From positions 1 through 8,481 of the forward strand of contig NVRR01000130.1 in NCBI GenBank assembly GCA_002732675.1: a stretch of DNA of 8,481 bases. Direction: 5' to 3'. Origin of the DNA: Sneathiella sp. GTDB taxonomy: Bacteria > Pseudomonadota > Alphaproteobacteria > Sneathiellales > Sneathiellaceae. The notes beneath the pieces are model-generated. The model saw only the letters and a program-made list of their open reading frames with translations. It ran no database searches and was not told where the DNA came from. Both the position numbers and the translations under genes were made by a program. This document shows, one piece after another, positions 7,500-8,481 of this stretch (its first letter is position 1; each line of letters starts with the position of its first letter).

Positions 7500-7528
7500 T
7501 ATATATGTTCGAAATGACCTTAGTGCAA
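7500..7528 (-). promoter_or_regulatory. Probable dnaK promoter (heat-shock sigma or housekeeping type)
   Basis: On the minus strand TTGCAC (7523-7528) is separated by 17 bases from TATATA (7500-7505). Shifted by one base, the same stretch reads CTTGCA-17-ATATAT. That resembles the RpoH pattern known for alphaproteobacteria, with CTTG near -35 and CTATAT near -10. Transcription would start near 7493 and give a leader of about 80 bases before the dnaK ATG. No CIRCE inverted repeat (the HrcA operator) is present. Position and spacing make this the best promoter candidate in the window, but it has not been tested. Confidence 0.6.
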
Positions 7529-7684
7529 GGGTTGGAATAGGCATGAGCAAGCTATTTGCACGGATTTTGCTCAATGACGGTGTCCTGTTGTCGTTGCAGG
7601 GCAGATATGTGCGGCTTTACCTTTACCTGATGGGCGCAGTTTGTTACGAGATATGGTTTGATTTCAAACGATTTGGGAACGCCT

Positions 7685-8481
7685 GTGACCGCCTCCGAAC
7701 CATCTGCTGGTGACAATAAGCAATTGCCGTTGGCCTCGCCTGACGAGATGCGGGGCATTTTGGCGGCGTTGGGCGCATTTGTCCTGTGGGGCTTGGCGCC
7801 GATCTATTTCAAATGGCTTTCCCATATATCGCCGCTTGAGGTGATTTCGCATCGGATCGTCTGGTCCGTGATCTTTGTTCTTACCCTCGTGGTTCTGACG
7901 CGAAAAACCGCGCAGTTCGTTGCCATATTTAGAGACCGGCGGCGGCTGGTGGTATTTATGGCGACGACGGTGATTATTGGCGGGAACTGGCTGACATTTA
8001 TTTGGGCTATTGCCAATGATCGGATATTGGAGGCCAGCCTCGGATATTATATCAATCCGCTGGTGAATATCATGCTGGGCATGATCTTTCTGAAGGAGAG
8101 ATTGAATAAATGGCAGACTGTGTCGGTGTTACTCGCCGTCGTGGCCGTTGCGATGTTGACCATTCAGGCAGGGTATTTGCCCTGGGTTTCGCTGATTTTA
8201 GCCTTTTCCTTTGGCTTTTATGCGCTGCTCAGAAAACAGACTCAAGTCGACAGCGCCGTCGGCCTGGCGGTTGAAACCAGCCTGCTGTTTCCGTTGGCGC
8301 TGGGGTTTTTGCTCTATGCAAGCTTCACCCCGGTGGAAGCGCCGCCGGCCGCAGGCGTAATGACGGTAGGCTTTGATCATGAGCTTACGAGCCTGTTATT
8401 ATTGATCGCGACAGGCGTTGTGACGGCGATGCCACTGATGCTTTACGCGACGGCGACGCGCTATCTGAAGCTTACCACCAT
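7685..8481 (+). CDS. rarD: EamA-type transporter RarD (3' end outside the window)
   Basis: About 265 residues are visible of a family usually near 300, and the frame is still open at the right edge. The protein is a multi-spanning membrane transporter of the drug/metabolite superfamily. RarD hallmarks are MRGILAALGAFVLWGLAPIYFKW (about 22-44, the first helix), LEVISHRIVWS (about 51-61), GNWLTFIWA (about 100-108), EASLGYYINPLVNIMLG (about 116-132) with the following FLKERL, and the late PLMLYATATRYLKL (about 250-263). The name comes from a chloramphenicol-sensitivity phenotype in E. coli; the true substrate is not known. I chose the GTG at 7685, with GGGA six bases upstream; an in-frame stop lies at 7628. 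An ATG at 7748 would remove 21 hydrophilic residues but still keep the first helix. The gene is divergent from dnaK across 273 bp. No clear promoter of its own is visible. Confidence 0.93.
   Translation, partial: MTASEPSAGDNKQLPLASPDEMRGILAALGAFVLWGLAPIYFKWLSHISPLEVISHRIVWSVIFVLTLVVLTRKTAQFVAIFRDRRRLVVFMATTVIIGGNWLTFIWAIANDRILEASLGYYINPLVNIMLGMIFLKERLNKWQTVSVLLAVVAVAMLTIQAGYLPWVSLILAFSFGFYALLRKQTQVDSAVGLAVETSLLFPLALGFLLYASFTPVEAPPAAGVMTVGFDHELTSLLLLIATGVVTAMPLMLYATATRYLKLTT

Noticed and set aside
7412..7533. CIRCE (HrcA operator) upstream of dnaK
   Set aside because: I looked for the TTAGCACTC-N9-GAGTGCTAA repeat and found nothing close to it; only a chance CACTAA-like stretch is present.
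7462..7713. Plus-strand open frame in the dnaK-rarD spacer, with an ATG at 7543 giving 57 codons
   Set aside because: It overlaps the dnaK promoter and the rarD start in another frame, has no convincing ribosome binding site and resembles no family I recognise.
1..8481. Mobile elements, CRISPR arrays, tRNA or rRNA genes, toxin-antitoxin or defence genes
   Set aside because: No transposase, integrase, spaced direct repeats, cloverleaf or defence-family motif was seen; gene content is core metabolism, repair, chaperones and membrane proteins.

Overview
The window looks like ordinary core-chromosome sequence from an alphaproteobacterium of roughly even GC content by eye. The evidence is the linked dnaK-dnaJ-dapB cluster, the adjacent nth and DUF2244 genes, an EI24-family membrane protein, and a promoter of the type used for alphaproteobacterial heat-shock genes. 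I cannot name the genus from sequence alone. There are eight protein genes. Two are cut by the window edges: an amidase on the left and rarD on the right. I saw no tRNA, rRNA, insertion sequence, CRISPR array, phage gene or other sign of a mobile region.

Layout, left to right. Positions 1-2098 hold three plus-strand genes: the 3' part of an amidase-signature enzyme, then an EI24-family membrane protein and a small lipoprotein whose start overlaps the EI24 stop by four bases. On the minus strand at 2152-2787 is nth (endonuclease III), convergent with the lipoprotein gene and divergent from the next gene, a two-helix DUF2244 membrane protein (2856-3386). The DUF2244 gene runs into dapB from the other side, so the two genes share 37 bp at their 3' ends. 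From 7411 down to 3350 the minus strand carries dnaK, dnaJ and dapB in transcription order. A likely promoter lies about 90 bp upstream of dnaK. On its other side rarD, a plus-strand EamA-type transporter, starts at 7685 and leaves the window.

How the genes work together: DnaK and DnaJ are the chaperone and co-chaperone of one folding machine. A strong stem-loop between their genes probably sets how much DnaJ is made or stabilises the dnaK transcript. dapB (lysine and diaminopimelate synthesis) follows dnaJ after 76 bp with no visible terminator, so heat-shock transcription may reach into it. The EI24 protein and the lipoprotein are translationally linked and may act together at the envelope. 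The amidase, nth, DUF2244 and rarD show no obvious functional link to these.

I found no previously undescribed system. The observations most worth a second look are non-coding: the dnaK-dnaJ intergenic hairpin and a second hairpin in the dnaK leader, both of which pair better as minus-strand RNA because of G-U pairs; a dyad abutting the nth start codon; the convergent overlap of DUF2244 and dapB; and an arginine-to-histidine change in the DapB active-site motif.
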